Assembly (NCBI GenBank): GCA_947561585.1
Contig: CANNZV010002507.1
Coordinates: 1-64,000 of the forward strand
Length of the DNA: 64,000 nucleotides
Direction: 5' to 3'
DNA from: Caprella mutica
Lineage: Eukaryota; Arthropoda; Malacostraca; Amphipoda; Caprellidae
Each line of letters opens with the position of its first letter. Within the stretch, counting starts at the first letter, position 1. Shown here piece by piece: positions 33,101 through 47,308 of this stretch. The notes beneath the pieces are model-generated. The model did not search any database and was not told the DNA's origin. It was given only the letters and a program-made list of their open reading frames with translations. The translations under genes and the position numbers were made by a program.

Positions 33101-35092
33101 GGTAGCTTCTATTCACTTCTAACCAAAGGTAGCTTCTATTAACTTCTAACTAAAGGTAGCTTCTATTAACTTCTTACCAAAGGTAGCTTCTACTAACTTC
33201 TAACCAAAGGTAGCTTCTATTAACTTCTAACCAAAGGTAGCTTCTATTAACTTCTTACCAAAGGTAGCTTCTACTAACTTCTTACCAAAGGTAGCTTCTA
33301 CTAACTTCTTACCAAAGGTAGCTTCTATTAACTTCTAACTAAAGGTAGCTTCTATTAACTTCTTACCAAAGGTAGCTTCTATTAACTTCTTACCAAAGGT
33401 AGCTTCTACTAACTTCTTACCAAAGGTAGCTTCTATTAACTTCTAACCAAAGGTAGCTTCTATTAACTTCTTACCAAAGGTAGCTTCTACTAACTTCTTA
33501 CCAAAGGTAGCTTCTACTAACTTCTTACCAAAGGTAGCTTCTATTAACTTCTAACCAAAGGTAGCTTCTACTAACTTCTTACCAAAGGTAGCTTCTATTA
33601 ACTTCTTACCAAAGGTAGCTTCTATTAACTTCTAACCAAAGGTAGCTTCTACTAACTTCTAACCAAAGGTAGCTTCTACTAACTTCTAACCAAAGGTAGC
33701 TTCTATTAACTTCTAACCAAAGGTAGCTTCTATTAACTTCTTACCAAAGGTAGCTTCTACTAACTTCTTACCAAAGGTAGCTTCTATTAACTTCTTACCA
33801 AAAGTAGCTTCTACTAACTTCTAACCAAAGGTAGCTTCTAATAACTTCTAACCAAAGGTAGCTTCTACTAACTTCTAACCAAAGGTAGCTTCTATTAACT
33901 TCTAACCAAAGGTAGCTTCTATTAACTTCTAACCAAAGGTAGCTTCTATTAACTTCTAACTAAAGGTAGCTTCTACTAACTTCTAACCAAAGGTAGCTTC
34001 TACTAACTTCTAACCAAAGGTAGCTTCTACTAACTTCTTACCAAAGGTAGCTTCTATTAACTTCTAACCAAAGGTAGCTTCTACTAACTTCTAACCAAAG
34101 GTAGCTTCTACTAACTTCTAACCAAAGGTAGCTTCTATTAACTTCTAACCAAAGGTAGCTTCTATTAACTTCTTACCAAAGGTAGCTTCTACTAACTTCT
34201 TACCAAAGGTAGCTTCTATTCACTTCTAACCAAAGGTAGCTTCTATTAACTTCTAACTAAAGGTAGCTTCTACTAACTTCTAACCAAAGGTAGCTTCTAC
34301 TAACTTCTAACCAAAGGTAGCTTCTACTAACTTCTTACCAAAGGTAGCTTCTATTAACTTCTAACCAAAGGTAGCTTCTATTAACTTCTTACCAAAGGTA
34401 GCTTCTACTAACTTCTTACCAAAGGTAGCTTCTATTAACTTCTAACTAAAGGTAGCTTCTATTAACTTCTAACCAAAGGTAGCTTCTATTAACTTCTTAC
34501 CAAAGGTAGCTTCTACTAACTTCTTACCAAAGGTAGCTTCTATTAACTTCTAACCAAAGGTAGCTTCTACTAACTTCTTACCAAAGGTAGCTTCTACTAA
34601 CTTCTTACCAAAGGTAGCTTCTATTAACTTCTAACCAAAGGTAGCTTCTATTAACTTCTTACCAAAGGTAGCTTCTACTAACTTCTTACCAAAGGTAGCT
34701 TCTATTAACTTCTTACCAAAGGTAGCTTCTACTAACTTCTTACCAAAGGTAGCTTCTATTAACTTCTTACCAAAGGTAGCTTCTACTAACTTCTTACCAA
34801 AGGTAGCTTCTACTAACTTCTTACCAAAGGTAGCTTCTATTAACTTCTAACCAAAGGTAGCTTCTACTAACTTCTTACCAAAGGTAGCTTCTATTAACTT
34901 CTTACCAAAGGTAGCTTCTACTAACTTCTTACCAAAGGTAGCTTCTATTAACTTCTTACCAAAGGTAGCTTCTACTAACTTCTTACCAAAGGTAGCTTCT
35001 ACTAACTTCTTACCAAAGGTAGCTTCTATTAACTTCTAACCAAAGGTAGCTTCTACTAACTTCTAACCAGAGGTAGCTTCTATTAACTTCTA
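30178..35092. repeat. 27-bp minisatellite, about 182 copies (4.9 kb)
   Basis: The unit starts AAAGGTAGCTTCTA, then CTAAC, TTAAC or ATAAC, and ends TTCTAACC or TTCTTACC. The variants are unevenly spread: ATAAC forms cluster at about 30180-30840 and 31780-32770, and TTACC forms dominate from about 33150 onward, indicating segmental homogenisation. It is the largest single feature of the window. Confidence 0.97.
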
Positions 35093-38000
35093 ATACGAAT
35101 AGCTACCTCAATTATATCCACTTGTATGGACAGGTTTCAAAGGAATAACTTTACTCTTTAATCCATTGCCCAAAAAAGAATAATAACGTAATCATTAAGT
35201 GTCTCTCATTCCAATCCAACAACCCACATTGAATCACTTACAGCTATTTACTTTCTATGCTTATTTACATGCGCAATATTAATACTGTCATTAACATTCA
35301 ATTAAGACTTTTTACCCGAGTAACGGTACCTAAGACAAAAACTACCCCATTTAACTGCTGCCAAGAAGGACACGCTCCAGCAGATCTATTGTGAATTACA
35401 TTTGTTGATGTGATGGGTGATTACTCATTACCCATCTCTGCGTAGGCTCTGTCATCTCCATCATCGAACCTACAGACGCGATGAACTTTAGGTGTCCCTT
35501 GACTTTTCTCGTGCAAATGCCAGTTTGCCTCCAGTGTGTCCAGATGGGTCTGTCTGGGCGCCACTTACTCGGCCAGTGGCCTTAATGCCGACCACTACGG
35601 GATAATCTGTGCGCCTTAACTACCTAGCAGTTGCGGGGTCTGTACGCTTGCCTTTGCGCATGTTAGTCTGCACAATCAGGACTAGGAGGGGTTAACTCCT
35701 TATCAGTTTCAATGCAGGGTATTTTAATGAAGTAAATGCGCTAGGCTATTGCAAAGCATTCCATAAAAACTCTATTAATCCAAATCACACATTTTTATCT
35801 GCTACCGAATAAAAGTCATGCACAGATCTAAATGTTATTATATGGACTAAAAAAGAGATGACATTTCGTTCTTCCGATTTTAAGATCTTATCATCCATCT
35901 TGTATGCAATCAAATTAATAAGATGATACTTGATAGGTTTTTACTTGGATTCATTTTTTTAAGAATTGCATTAATGAATTATAGAGTTCAATTTATTAGA
36001 TATTGGAATAATATGCCTAGATAGATATATGGGAGTAATTATTAATAACTTAGTCTCCCTGCAACCTTCATCTTGTAATTCTCTGTCATGGATAAGGTTA
36101 CTTGGTACAACATTAATGTGCGAGGCTAAATACAAAAGTTTTTCAATCTAGCCATTAGAAAGATTAAAAGGAACCTTTCTTAATCAGTTTAATATTTTTA
36201 ATCATTCACCTAGTCGATTGTTGCCTATTTGGGTGCTTAGTTCCCTATTTCAATGACTGAGCTATATTTGGTTGTCAATTGTAGGTCTTTTTGTCGCAAT
36301 AACGCATCAGTACATCATAGCAGAGATAACTCCCGCCTGACATTATAGTGGCTAATACCATATGTCGTTACTCCTAGCATTTATTTATTTACCAATTGAT
36401 ACGGACCATATCTATAATAGGTATCAGTGTACAGTGCCTCTCTGCAGTGTACAGTCACTCTGCCATTGCTGTGTGGAAGGCGGTAGGCAGGTGACTGTGC
36501 ACTACATTTCCTGGGTACGAATGTATCTTCTCTATTTTTTAACCTTATAATGTCAATGGTTTGTTGCAAGGGTGTGGTTGAAATAGCGCAAATAGTCACT
36601 AAAGTTCAATGATTCCTACTAATTAAACAAAAGAGATAACAATTAAATAGTAACTCTCATAGTTGTAGATTAAATGATTTAGAAGTAAATGTGGATCTCA
36701 CACTACTGACAGCTGAAATATTTTGATAGAACGGTGATTGTTTCTAAGTGTAATTTAGGTCTGGTTTCTATTCATTTGATCTTCCATTATCAAAATACAT
36801 TAAATATAAAGTTAACTTTCTACCTGCTCACTTTATTCAAATTCAGAGGTTATTTTGGAAACTAATTTATTGCAAAGAAAATTAGTGAACCTATTTTTGA
36901 TTTATATTTTATATGCAGCATTACCACCAGATTTATTATGTCATTTTATAGCAAAAAAAAATATAAAAATATCTCAACCATGCTTATAATGTGTTAAATG
37001 AATAATGATTTACATTACTGACATCTATTTAATATTTTCCTAATTACTCTTCACATTCATCGAGTAATTCAATACACTACTGAAAGTGGACTAACCTGTC
37101 TTGTAGACTAACAATTTCTAGTCAATTTGTGCCTATAAATTGGCTGTCAAAAAATGTCAAATCATTAAAGGCTTGTTACCTAAATTCTACTGATTATAAT
37201 GATAGTAAAATATAATTCCAAAGAAGTCTTATTTATTTATTGGAAAAATATTGTTACCTGGAAGTCAAATGATCCAATTGATAGGGAGAAGAATTATTAA
37301 TTATCCTATATCTTGAAAACCTTTAAAAATTGACCTATTTATGCTGGTGAAATGGATACATTGATAAATTACCTTTTTATAATTATCATCAAATTATTAT
37401 TTACTGATCCAAATAAATGTAAAGCACTCGTCAGTGTCGTCCTCTAAATTGTTTACTTGCTTTTTTACCTTACGTCTAATAGTCCGTTAACGATTAAAAT
37501 AAATATATTTCCTAGTTCAAACAAAAACTAGATATCTAATAGAAATCTACTGCCTAGGTACAGCGCGTTTGGTGCCTAAATGTCAGGTGTGCACTCTCCC
37601 TCGCACAAACAAATCCTAAGGAACAACTCACCTTAAACTCAACTTTGACCTTAGCAAAGACCTTAGGAGCTTCTCCCGCTAAATAACTAGAAGAAATAAA
37701 TGAAGAGATGAGATTTAGGGACAGACCTTCAGACTTAACTTGTTTCTGAACTAACACCTAAGCAGATATGCTTCAAAGAGTACCACCTAATTGGTATTTA
37801 ACATCGCCTACGTGATATATAGTAAGACTAAAGATCACCACGCTCAGAACAGCTTACTTTGGTAAAATTTTAATTATATTAATAGTTTTATAGAGTAGTT
37901 AATTCTTAAAGTATAACTTATCAACTCGAGATTACTCTAATAATACCACACACCTCTTGCAGGTGCATTTTCTGTTTGTTTTTCAGTTAATTGTAGCCTT

Positions 38001-39715
38001 TAATTATTTAGTAGCGTGGCAATCGTTTCAGTTCACTGTGATGGCCTTAGCACCAGATTTATTTACGCTCTTCAGCTATCATCAGTTTCATTGATCTTGA
38101 TCTTTTTCAGTAACAAGAACAGGGCTTCTCGAAGGGCGAAGATCAGCTTCAATATTATTTAGGTCAAGCAGTTTCTTTTATTTTGGCTCCGGAGTTGCAT
38201 GATTCTAGAAAGAAAAGTCGAGAGCTGTTGTAGTTTTGATGGAAATAGGCCTAACTTTATTATTGCGATCTTCAAATTTACCTTGAATAGGTAGGCCTAT
38301 ATTATTATTGTTTTTTATTTTATGAATATTTGTAAATTTCAGAATTGAAGTAAACAATTGAAGCATGCTCCACAAAATCGAAAGTGTTTCCCTGTTCCTG
38401 CATGTTCCAAACTAGTTTTGAGAACTGGTTTGAAGAATGTGCATTCCTAGTTAAGCGAGCACAAAACACTAGTGTAAATAGAAATACCATAGGGTTTATC
38501 CTCTGTTAACCGCTGTTTTGTGGTGATATTACAATAATCGTAACACTTTGATAGTAGGACCTTGCATCAAATTGGTTGCTCCCTGGCATTCTACATTTCC
38601 CCGGGCTGTAATACCTACCTAATATTTCTATATCTTTATACTCCATGTCACGACTTAATGAACCGTAATTGTCTTTTTCCAGGGAATGCCAAAATATTTA
38701 ATTGATACTCAATGTTCAAAATATGCTGGTGTTTTAAGAGCGAATGTCTGTTATTTTGGCTGCATTTTCATGGACATTCACGGCTATTAGGTAGCAGCTG
38801 GACAAAATGATGAGGGAAATAGTGAATTGGCGAGTAATTCTGCGCCAGAGTCTGTTCACTGCCCTATAACATTAAAACAATGCTCTTAAAAACCAATGAC
38901 AGAGATGCTATTGCAGGAATAAATTCGTCAGATAATAATAAAGATAAAAGAAGCTTAAAATATTATTGGAATGAAGCAGGCAAATATCAATGCGTCTAAC
39001 GAGAGTTCTAACCATTTAGTTTTTAATGAATTAAACTTTAAATAATTCTTTTTAATTCGTAGTATTTTTCTTTTCATAGGTATGGATAAAAAATATTGTA
39101 GCTAAGAATATCTGAACTTTTAAAGGTGAATTTAGAATGATTGAGATACCTATGAATGTTAGTAAAAAATACTATCTTTAAAAGTCTTCATATTTTTCTC
39201 TCAGTAGAAATTAGCCACAATGGTGACAGAAAAAAATTCTCAAATCACATTTTCAAAGTAAGAAAATTGCATGTAGTAGCCTGTTGCAAATTGTTAATGA
39301 ACGATAATATGTTTTTTTGCAGAGATTATAATTTCCATAACTAGATATCCAATAGTGATCAATAGGTAGGAATTAACCATGACGCTCAAGGCTGTTTTCT
39401 AGGCATGTTACTGTATTCAGTAGATCTTTACTTTAAATGAAGCAACATATTAACTGTATTCAAAACAATATAGTTATAAAAAGAGCGATGAATTCTTATA
39501 CTGTAATTGAAAGGGTGAAATATATATCTAGAATGGTACTTGACGAATAAATATCATTTAATAGCACCGTCCATAGATTACCAATTAGGTGTACATCGCC
39601 ACAATGTCCGTACCTTCAGGTTGGTTGATACGGTGAACATGAACACCAATTACTTTGCCGCTTGTAAATGTCACCTGTAGGTTAGGGAGCAGTACTAGAA
39701 CGAGCTCTTTGGTGC
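35093..39715. other. Long spacer with a G+C-richer block at about 35350-35710
   Basis: 35350-35710 is visibly less AT-rich than its surroundings and contains short self-complementary bits (GTAGGCTCTG / CGAACCTAC; GGCCAGTGGCC). I do not recognise it; it could be an old retroelement or SINE piece. The rest is AT-rich without arrays, and short open frames near 36362-36599, 37554-37757 and 39156-39344 show no family features. Confidence 0.4.
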
Positions 39716-39883
39716 ACAGGATAGAACGAGTGTCCTATCTCTCCTATGGATTCACACAGGGTAGAACGAGCGTCCCATCTCTCCTTTGGATTCACAGAGT
39801 AGAACGAGCGTCCCATCTCTCCTTTGGATTCACAGGGTAGAACGAGTATCCCCTCTCTCCTTTGGATGCATGGGATAGAACGA
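39716..39883. repeat. 38-bp minisatellite, about 4 copies
   Basis: The unit contains GTAGAACGAGCGTCCCATCT followed by CTCCTTTGGATTCACAG. Outer copies are diverged, and one copy has extra bases in CACACAGG. Confidence 0.9.
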
Positions 39884-39942
39884 GGAGCAGTGTTTTCCTT
39901 CTCTACAGATATCATTTACATTACATTTCACGCGGCACCAAA

Positions 39943-40490
39943 TAATGCTTCACTGTGTCCAAAATTAGGATTTAATGCTTCACTGTGTCCAAAATTAGGA
40001 TTTAATGCTTCACTGTGTCCAAAATTAGTATTTAAAGTTTAACTGTGTCCAAAATTAGTATTTAAAGCTTAACTGTGTCCAAAATTAGGATTTAATGCTT
40101 CACTGTGTCCAAAATTAGGATTTAAAGCTTCACTGTGTCCAAAATTAGGATTTAAAGCTTCACTGTGTCCAAAATTAGGATTTAAAGCTTCACTGTGTCC
40201 AAAATTAGGATTTAATGCTTTACTGTGTCCAAAATTAGGATTTAAAGCTTCACTGTGTCCAAAATTAGGATTTAAAGCTTCACTGTGTCCAAAATTAGGA
40301 TTTAATGCTTCACTGTGTCCAAAATTAGGATTTAAAGCTTCACTGTGTCCAAAATTAGGATTTAAAACTTCACTGTGTCCAAAATTAAGATTTAAAGCTT
40401 CACTGTGTCCAAAATTAGGATTTAATGCTTAACTGTGTCCAAAATTAGGATTTAAAGCTTCACTGTGTCCAAAATTAGGATTTAATGTTT
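39943..40490. repeat. 30-bp minisatellite, about 18 copies
   Basis: The unit contains CTTCACTGTGTCCAAAATTA followed by GGATTTAAAG or GGATTTAATG. Variation is low. Confidence 0.96.
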
Positions 40491-41551
40491 CGGAGAAAAT
40501 CAGTTCAATTATATCTCTTCACTTCGAAATTTATTTACTTGTATAACTATATGATTTATTACTTTCTAAAATTTAAAGCAGTTTCTAACCAATATGCTTA
40601 AAAAAAGGAAATTTACGAATAAATAGATAACTCTTTCATAGTGTTCATATGTTGCTGAATATTATAAATTTGCTCATTTTGTTCAATTCATTACTTTATA
40701 ATATCTGTCCTTTGATCTTAAATATAATGAGACATAATTAAACGAATATTAGAATAGAAAAAGTCAAATTAAATGTCACTATATTTAATTGATTAAATAA
40801 AATCATATTTTGTCTTCTGTATCAAATGACCCTGTAACCCTATTTGATATTAAATATTTAACAATATTGTCTGCCCCACATTGTAGATACTGTTCATTTG
40901 AATGGCCTTTGCCGCACTAGTAGAATTAGATCATTTAAAATGGTATTTAAATCGTCATGGCTATAAGGTTTTCTTCATTTTTCATTTAATTGAAATTCAT
41001 TTCAAGCTGCATTAAAATTATAATTCATTCATATTTCATTTACAAAGAAGACCTTTAATTAACATACAACAATTAAATTATTATATAATGAATTAAATTA
41101 ACATATATTTTCCTAGTCACCTTCCTTGCGAAGTATATCAATAGCTTATAATTACTGTGAATATGAAGCTTGATTGTTATTAAATCTATTAGGTACATTA
41201 AAACATGTTTTCTTTTTCTTATTATGCCATTACAGGAAAATTAAATACCAAAAGTTAATAATAGTAAAAGAAATCATGTTTGCAGTATAAATTCATGAAA
41301 AGAATTGAAAAATAATCAAATTATGTCTGCAGGCGACGAAATGTCTTCAAAATACCAACTGCGTCCTAAACACGATTATTATTAAGGAAACTATAAGCAT
41401 GAATAGACATTGAAAATGTCCATCATCGAGAAGAAAGAATGCCTAATATTTATCATTGTCAGTTCAGAATAAATAGTACAGATGTTACTGAGTCACAACT
41501 AGCACTCCATTTCCCTACAGAACCAGTGAGGCTTCGAAAACTAACTATCAT
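40491..41551. other. AT-rich spacer
   Basis: No gene or element that I can support. Confidence 0.4.
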
Positions 41552-41641
41552 GGCTAATCTGACTATTGTTACAAGTGGCTAATCTGACTATTGTAACAAG
41601 TGGCTAATCTGACTATTGTAACAAGTGGCTAATCTTACAAA
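41552..41641. repeat. 25-bp tandem repeat, about 3.6 copies
   Basis: The unit contains GGCTAATCTGACTATTGTAA followed by CAAGT. Confidence 0.9.
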
Positions 41642-42486
41642 GGTTTGGCAATAGTTTCAGGGGTCTGAGTACACGGAAAAATGTTCTGTAGTTTGATAAC
41701 AATTTGTTCTTTTCTGATTCTCAGATTGTTAGCTTGAAATGAAAAGTCAGTCTACAGTATTTTTCGATTAGAAGCCATCGGCTGGGTGGAGCAGTTATCT
41801 TATGAATTGTTGTACTGCATCGCCCACTGTAAATCATCTCATACGATTGAGGGGTACTAATAAAATATATATAATATTGAGACGATCCAGAAGAAATAGT
41901 TAGACATTATTGTCACATTTTAATTATGATATCATCGATGATTTTCGTTAATTTTATCTTAGATATTCAAAGCAGTCGATATCACGGGAGATAATAGATA
42001 ATAGTCTCTCTCAACAGTCAACACGGTTATAATTGATAATATTGAGAGTAAAACACTTATTAAATGCATTGTTATCTAGTGGAAATTATAGAATAGAATA
42101 AGCCAATATTAACTTCATTTATATATGATTTTATAAATATTTAAAAACATCGTAAGAAAATGAAACTAAAGAAATCTTTATACTGAATAATTATATCAAT
42201 TTTAAATCCGATAAATACATTTCAGATATTTCAAATTATCTAGTAATAATGCTGAATAACAATTATAGATTATAAATAATTCCATATTTAGCATTGAAAA
42301 TATCTTTAAATATATTTCAAAACTTATTCTTCAATATTTCTGAACTATTTAGTACGTCAATTAACGAGGAAATGGTATAATTTAGTACTGTTTTTATCTG
42401 CATAGGAACGAATTGCCGTCAATGCAATGTACCACAGTTGTCTTTAATGGTGAATGCCAAGGTCTGATAAAGCATGCACTGGTTAG
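41642..42486. other. AT-rich spacer
   Basis: No gene or element that I can support; strongly A/T-biased around 42100-42370. Confidence 0.4.
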
Positions 42487-43796
42487 CATGAACTGATTAA
42501 TGTCTAATTGGTGCTATAGTTTGTCAGAGCATGAACTGGTTAATGTCTAATTGGTGCTAAGGTTTGTCAGAGCATGAACTGGTTAATGTCTAATTGGTGC
42601 TATGGTTTGTCAGAGCATGAACTGGTTAATGTCTAATTGGTGCTAAGGTTTGTCAGAGCATGAACTGGTTAATGTCTAATTGGTGCTATGGTTTGTCAGA
42701 GCATGAACTGGTTAATGTCTAATTGGTGCTAAGGTTTGTCAGAGCATGAACTGGTTAATGTCTAATTGGTGCTAAGGTTAGTCAGAGCATGAACTGATTA
42801 ATGTCTAATTGGTGCTAAAGTTAGTCAGAGCATGAACTGGTTAATGTCTAATTGGTGCTAAGGTTTGTCATAGCATGAACTGGTTGATGTCTTATTGGTG
42901 CTAAGGTTAGTCGGAGCATGAACTGGTTAATATCAAATTGGTGCTAAGGTTTGTCATAGCATGAACTGGTTAATGTCTAATTGGTGCTAAGGTTTGTCAT
43001 AGCATGAACTGGTTGATGTCTTATTGGTGCTAAGGTTAGTCGGAGCATGAACTAGTTAATGTCTAATTGGTACTAAGGTTTGTCATAGCATGAACTGGTT
43101 AATATCAAATTGGTGCTAAGGTTTGTCATAGCATGAACTGGTTAATGTCTAATTGGTGCTAAGGTTTGTCATAGCATGAACTGGTTAATATCAAATTGGT
43201 GCTATGGTTTGTCATAGCATGAACTGGTTAATGTCTAATTGGTGCTAAGGTTTGTCATAGCATGAACTGGTTGATGTCTTATTGGTGCTAAGGTTAGTCG
43301 GAGCATGAACTGGTTAATGTCTAATTGGTGCTAAGGTTTGTCATAGCATGAACTGGTTAATGTCTAATTGGTGCTAAGGTTTGTCATAGCATGAACTGGT
43401 TAATGTCTAATTGGTGCTAAGGTTTGTCATAGCATGAACTGGTTAATGTCTAATTGGTGCTAAGGTTTGTCATAGCATGAACTGGTTAATGTCTAATTGG
43501 TGCTAAGGTTTGTCATAGCATGAACTGGTTAATATCAAATTGGTGCTATGGTTTGTCATAGCATGAACTGGTTAATGTCTAATTGGTGCTATGGTTTGTC
43601 ATAGCATGAACTGGTTAATGTCTAATTGGTGCTAAGGTTTGTCATAGCATGAACTGGTTAATGTCTAATTGGTGCTAAGGTTTGTCATAGCATGAACTGG
43701 TTAATATCAAATTGGTGCTATGGTTTGTCATAGCATGAACTGGTTAATATCAAATTGGTGCTATGGTTTGTCAGAGCATGTCCTGGTTAATGTCAA
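42487..43796. repeat. 43-bp minisatellite, about 30 copies
   Basis: The unit contains AGCATGAACTGGTTAATGTC and TAATTGGTGCTAAGGTTTGT. Variants (GTCAGAGC or GTCATAGC; ATGTCTAA or ATATCAAA; GATGTCTTA plus TTAGTCGG) appear in recurring combinations, a sign of multi-unit duplication. Confidence 0.96.
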
Positions 43797-45323
43797 ATTT
43801 TTCTATCACAAACAACTCCATATTACGTTACGTTACTTGATCTTTTAAAATCACGTAGAGTATGTTTACCCGTCATTAAAAATTCTCATTATACATTTGC
43901 TCCATGCTGGTGGTTAATAATCGAAGACAAATTAAAGTATAAAATACCACTGGGTCATTCCCTATTCGTGATCGTGCATTGGACATACTGTACATTAAAA
44001 TATCACTGCTGTGTGTCGTAACTAATCTCACTGGAGATTTAAATGCTCTTTAATGCTCCTCTCAAATTATGCATTTTATTCCCCTTTTCCAGATGCAATT
44101 GTGTTAATAGTTAGTTTTTGGTGCTCTAAATATCCCTTTATATTTCTATATTTTGGGCCGATATATAAATGTCATTTACCATCAATACACAATTCTTTCT
44201 TTTAAAATATAGTGCCTAATTATTTTGACATTTATTTTTTTACTCAAATATCAAGCTTATATTTTTTGTCCGCCTTTGTTTATTGTAGGCGATGATTATT
44301 TGAAATTTATTATACTGTAAATAGAATGAAGTTCAACCCCTTCCATCGAGTGAATTGCATTGGAGTCAGTTTCTTATTAGTCTGAACTATAGCCTCAGTC
44401 ACTTGAATAAAGTCTGTAATTAGAGTGATGAAATGAAGTGGAGGAGAGCCTCTTATTCACTTTATTATCATCTAACAGTGATGAGGTAAGTACTTCATCA
44501 CAGTCACATCTCTCAAATGTGTTTATAATTTACATCATAACGAAAAGATAATTAACTAATTGAGAAAATATATGCACTGACGAACATGTACAAAGAATGG
44601 ACCAATTGTTCGTATGTTTTATACCGAGTAACTAACTATCACTACACGCACATGTCTGTTCAATGGATACTCTTCCAGTAACTTATGAACAATGCATACC
44701 CAGGTAAAAACTATTATGTGGTCACCAAAGATTATGGAGGAGATCTGTTACAAAGGCAGTCTTTACTTCATTGCTGTAGTGGGGCGTTCTTTGGGCCCAG
44801 ATATAACATCTATGATGAGAGTGGGTAGTCTCCCATGATAATCTACGATGCCTCTTTACTGCAATACCACATAAAATCAGTATTGAGATGATTGATAGTT
44901 ATTCAAAATATTGATGGTGTGCTTTTCGCTGATTAATCACGGCTAAATCCTCCTAAATTATCACTCACACTATAGAAAATAGGCAACAATCTATACTGTA
45001 TACTCGCTTCAACTTCAGTCTTTATTATCAGACAAATAATAAACAATCTGCAAACGGTAATGTTCCAAGTAAAGCCCTGATATTGTGGGCACCGTAGTAA
45101 TTACATCACCATTAATTAATTAATTTATTTTTATTTATTTATTTTTTCATCATAAACTCGTCCTGAACAGACCGGGTGAGGGGGCACTCAGTCCCCTTTG
45201 CCTGTTACTCATAGAGTCAATTATGACCCGAAAAAACTTTCGCTTTTAGGGCATTAAAAAATAGATAAGAACATTGAACAAACATCTGATGAATCATTTT
45301 ACAAAAGAACTGCAGCTAGACAT
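43797..45323. other. Spacer; possible retroelement end near 45118-45240
   Basis: An A/T simple run (45112-45148, TTTATTTATTT) lies next to CATAAACTCGTCCTGAACAG and GGGGGCACTCAGTCCCC. This could be the tail end of an unrecognised retroelement. The remainder is AT-rich without coding support. Confidence 0.35.
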
Positions 45324-47308
45324 ACAATGAAACGATACAATGAAACGATACAATGAAACGATACAATGAAACGATACAATGAAACGATACAATGAAACGA
45401 TACAATGAAACGATACAATGAAACGATACAATGAAACGATACAATGAAACGATACAATGAAACGATACAATGAAACGATAGAATGAAACGATACAATGAA
45501 ACGATACAATGAAACGATAGAATGAAACGATAGAATGAAACAATAGAATGAAACGATGCAATGAAACGATACAATGAAACGATAGAATGAAACAATAGAA
45601 TGAAACGATGCAATGAAACGATACAATGAAACGATACAATGGAACGATACAATGAAACGATACAATGAAACGATACAATGAAACTGCAGCTAGAACTACA
45701 ATGAAACGATACAATGAAACTGCAGCTAGAACTACAATGAAACGATACAATGAAACGATACAATGAAACGATACAATGAAACTGCAGCTAGAACTACAAT
45801 GAAACGATACAATGAAACTGCAGCTAGAACTACAATGAAATGATACAATGAAACGATACAATGAAACGATACAATGAAACGATACAATGAAATGATACAA
45901 TGAAACGATACAATGAAACGATACAATGAAACGATACAATGAAACGATACAATGAAACGATACAATGAAACGATACAATGAAACGATACAATGAAACTGC
46001 AGCTAGAACTACAATGAAACGATACAATGAAACTGCAGCTAGAACTACAATGAAACGATACAATGAAATGATACAATGAAACGATACAATGAAACGATAG
46101 AATGAAACGATACAATGAAACGATACAATGAAACGATAGAATGAAACAATAGAATGAAACGATGCAATGAAACGATACAATGAAACGATACAATGGAACG
46201 ATACAATGAAACGATACAATGAAACGATACAATGAAACTGCAGCTAGAACTACAATGAAACGATACAATGAAACTGCAGCTAGAACTACAATGAAACGAT
46301 ACAATGAAACGATACAATGAAACGATACAATGAAACTGCAGCTAGAACTACAATGAAACGATACAATGAAACTGCAGCTAGAACTACAATGAAACGATAC
46401 AATGAAATGATACAATGAAACGATACAATGAAACGATACAATGAAACGATACAATGAAACGATACAATGAAACGATACAATGAAACGATACAATGAAACT
46501 GCAGTTAGAACTACAATGAAACGATACAATGAAACTGCAGCTAGAACTACAATGAAACGATACAATGAAACGATACAATGAAACGATACAATGGAACGAT
46601 ACAATGAAACGATACAATGAAACTATACAATGAAACGATACAATGAAACTGCAGCTAGAACTACAATGAAACGATACAATGAAACGATACAATGGAACGA
46701 TACAATGGAACGATACAATGAAACGATACAATGAAACGATACAATGAAATTATACAATGAAACGATACAATGAAACGATACAATGAAACGATACAATGAA
46801 ACGATACAATGAAACGATACAATGGAACGATACAATGAAACGATACAATGAAACGATACAATGAAACGATACAATGAAACGATAGAATGAAACGATACAA
46901 TGAAACGATACAATGGAACGATACAGTGAAACGATACAATGAAACGATACAATGAAACGATACAATGAAACGATACAATGGAACGATACAATGAATCGAT
47001 ACAATGGAACGATAGAATGAAACGATACAATGAAACGATACAATGAAATGATACAATGAAACGATACAATGAAATGATACAATGAAACGATACAATGAAA
47101 TGGTACAATGAAACGATACAATGAAACAATACAATGAAACAATACAAGGAAACGATACAATGAAACGATACAATGAAACGATATAATGAAATGATACAAT
47201 GAAATGATACAATGAAACGATACAATGAAATGATACAATGAAACGATACAATTAATGAAATGATACAATGAAACGATACAATGAAACAATACAATGAAAC
47301 GATACAAT
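45324..47308. repeat. 13-bp minisatellite with a longer embedded variant, about 2 kb
   Basis: The basic unit is ACAATGAAACGAT (minus strand ATCGTTTCATTGT). Interspersed at intervals is a longer block with CTGCAGCTAGAACT, usually in pairs 34 bp apart, forming a higher-order unit from about 45683 to 46660; beyond that, only simple units occur. Stop-free units create long overlapping open frames on the minus strand encoding runs like HCIVSLYRFIVSF; these are not genes. Confidence 0.96.

Noticed and set aside
28360..35092. CRISPR-like array
   Set aside because: Units of 27-31 bp are directly contiguous without unique spacers, and the context is eukaryotic.
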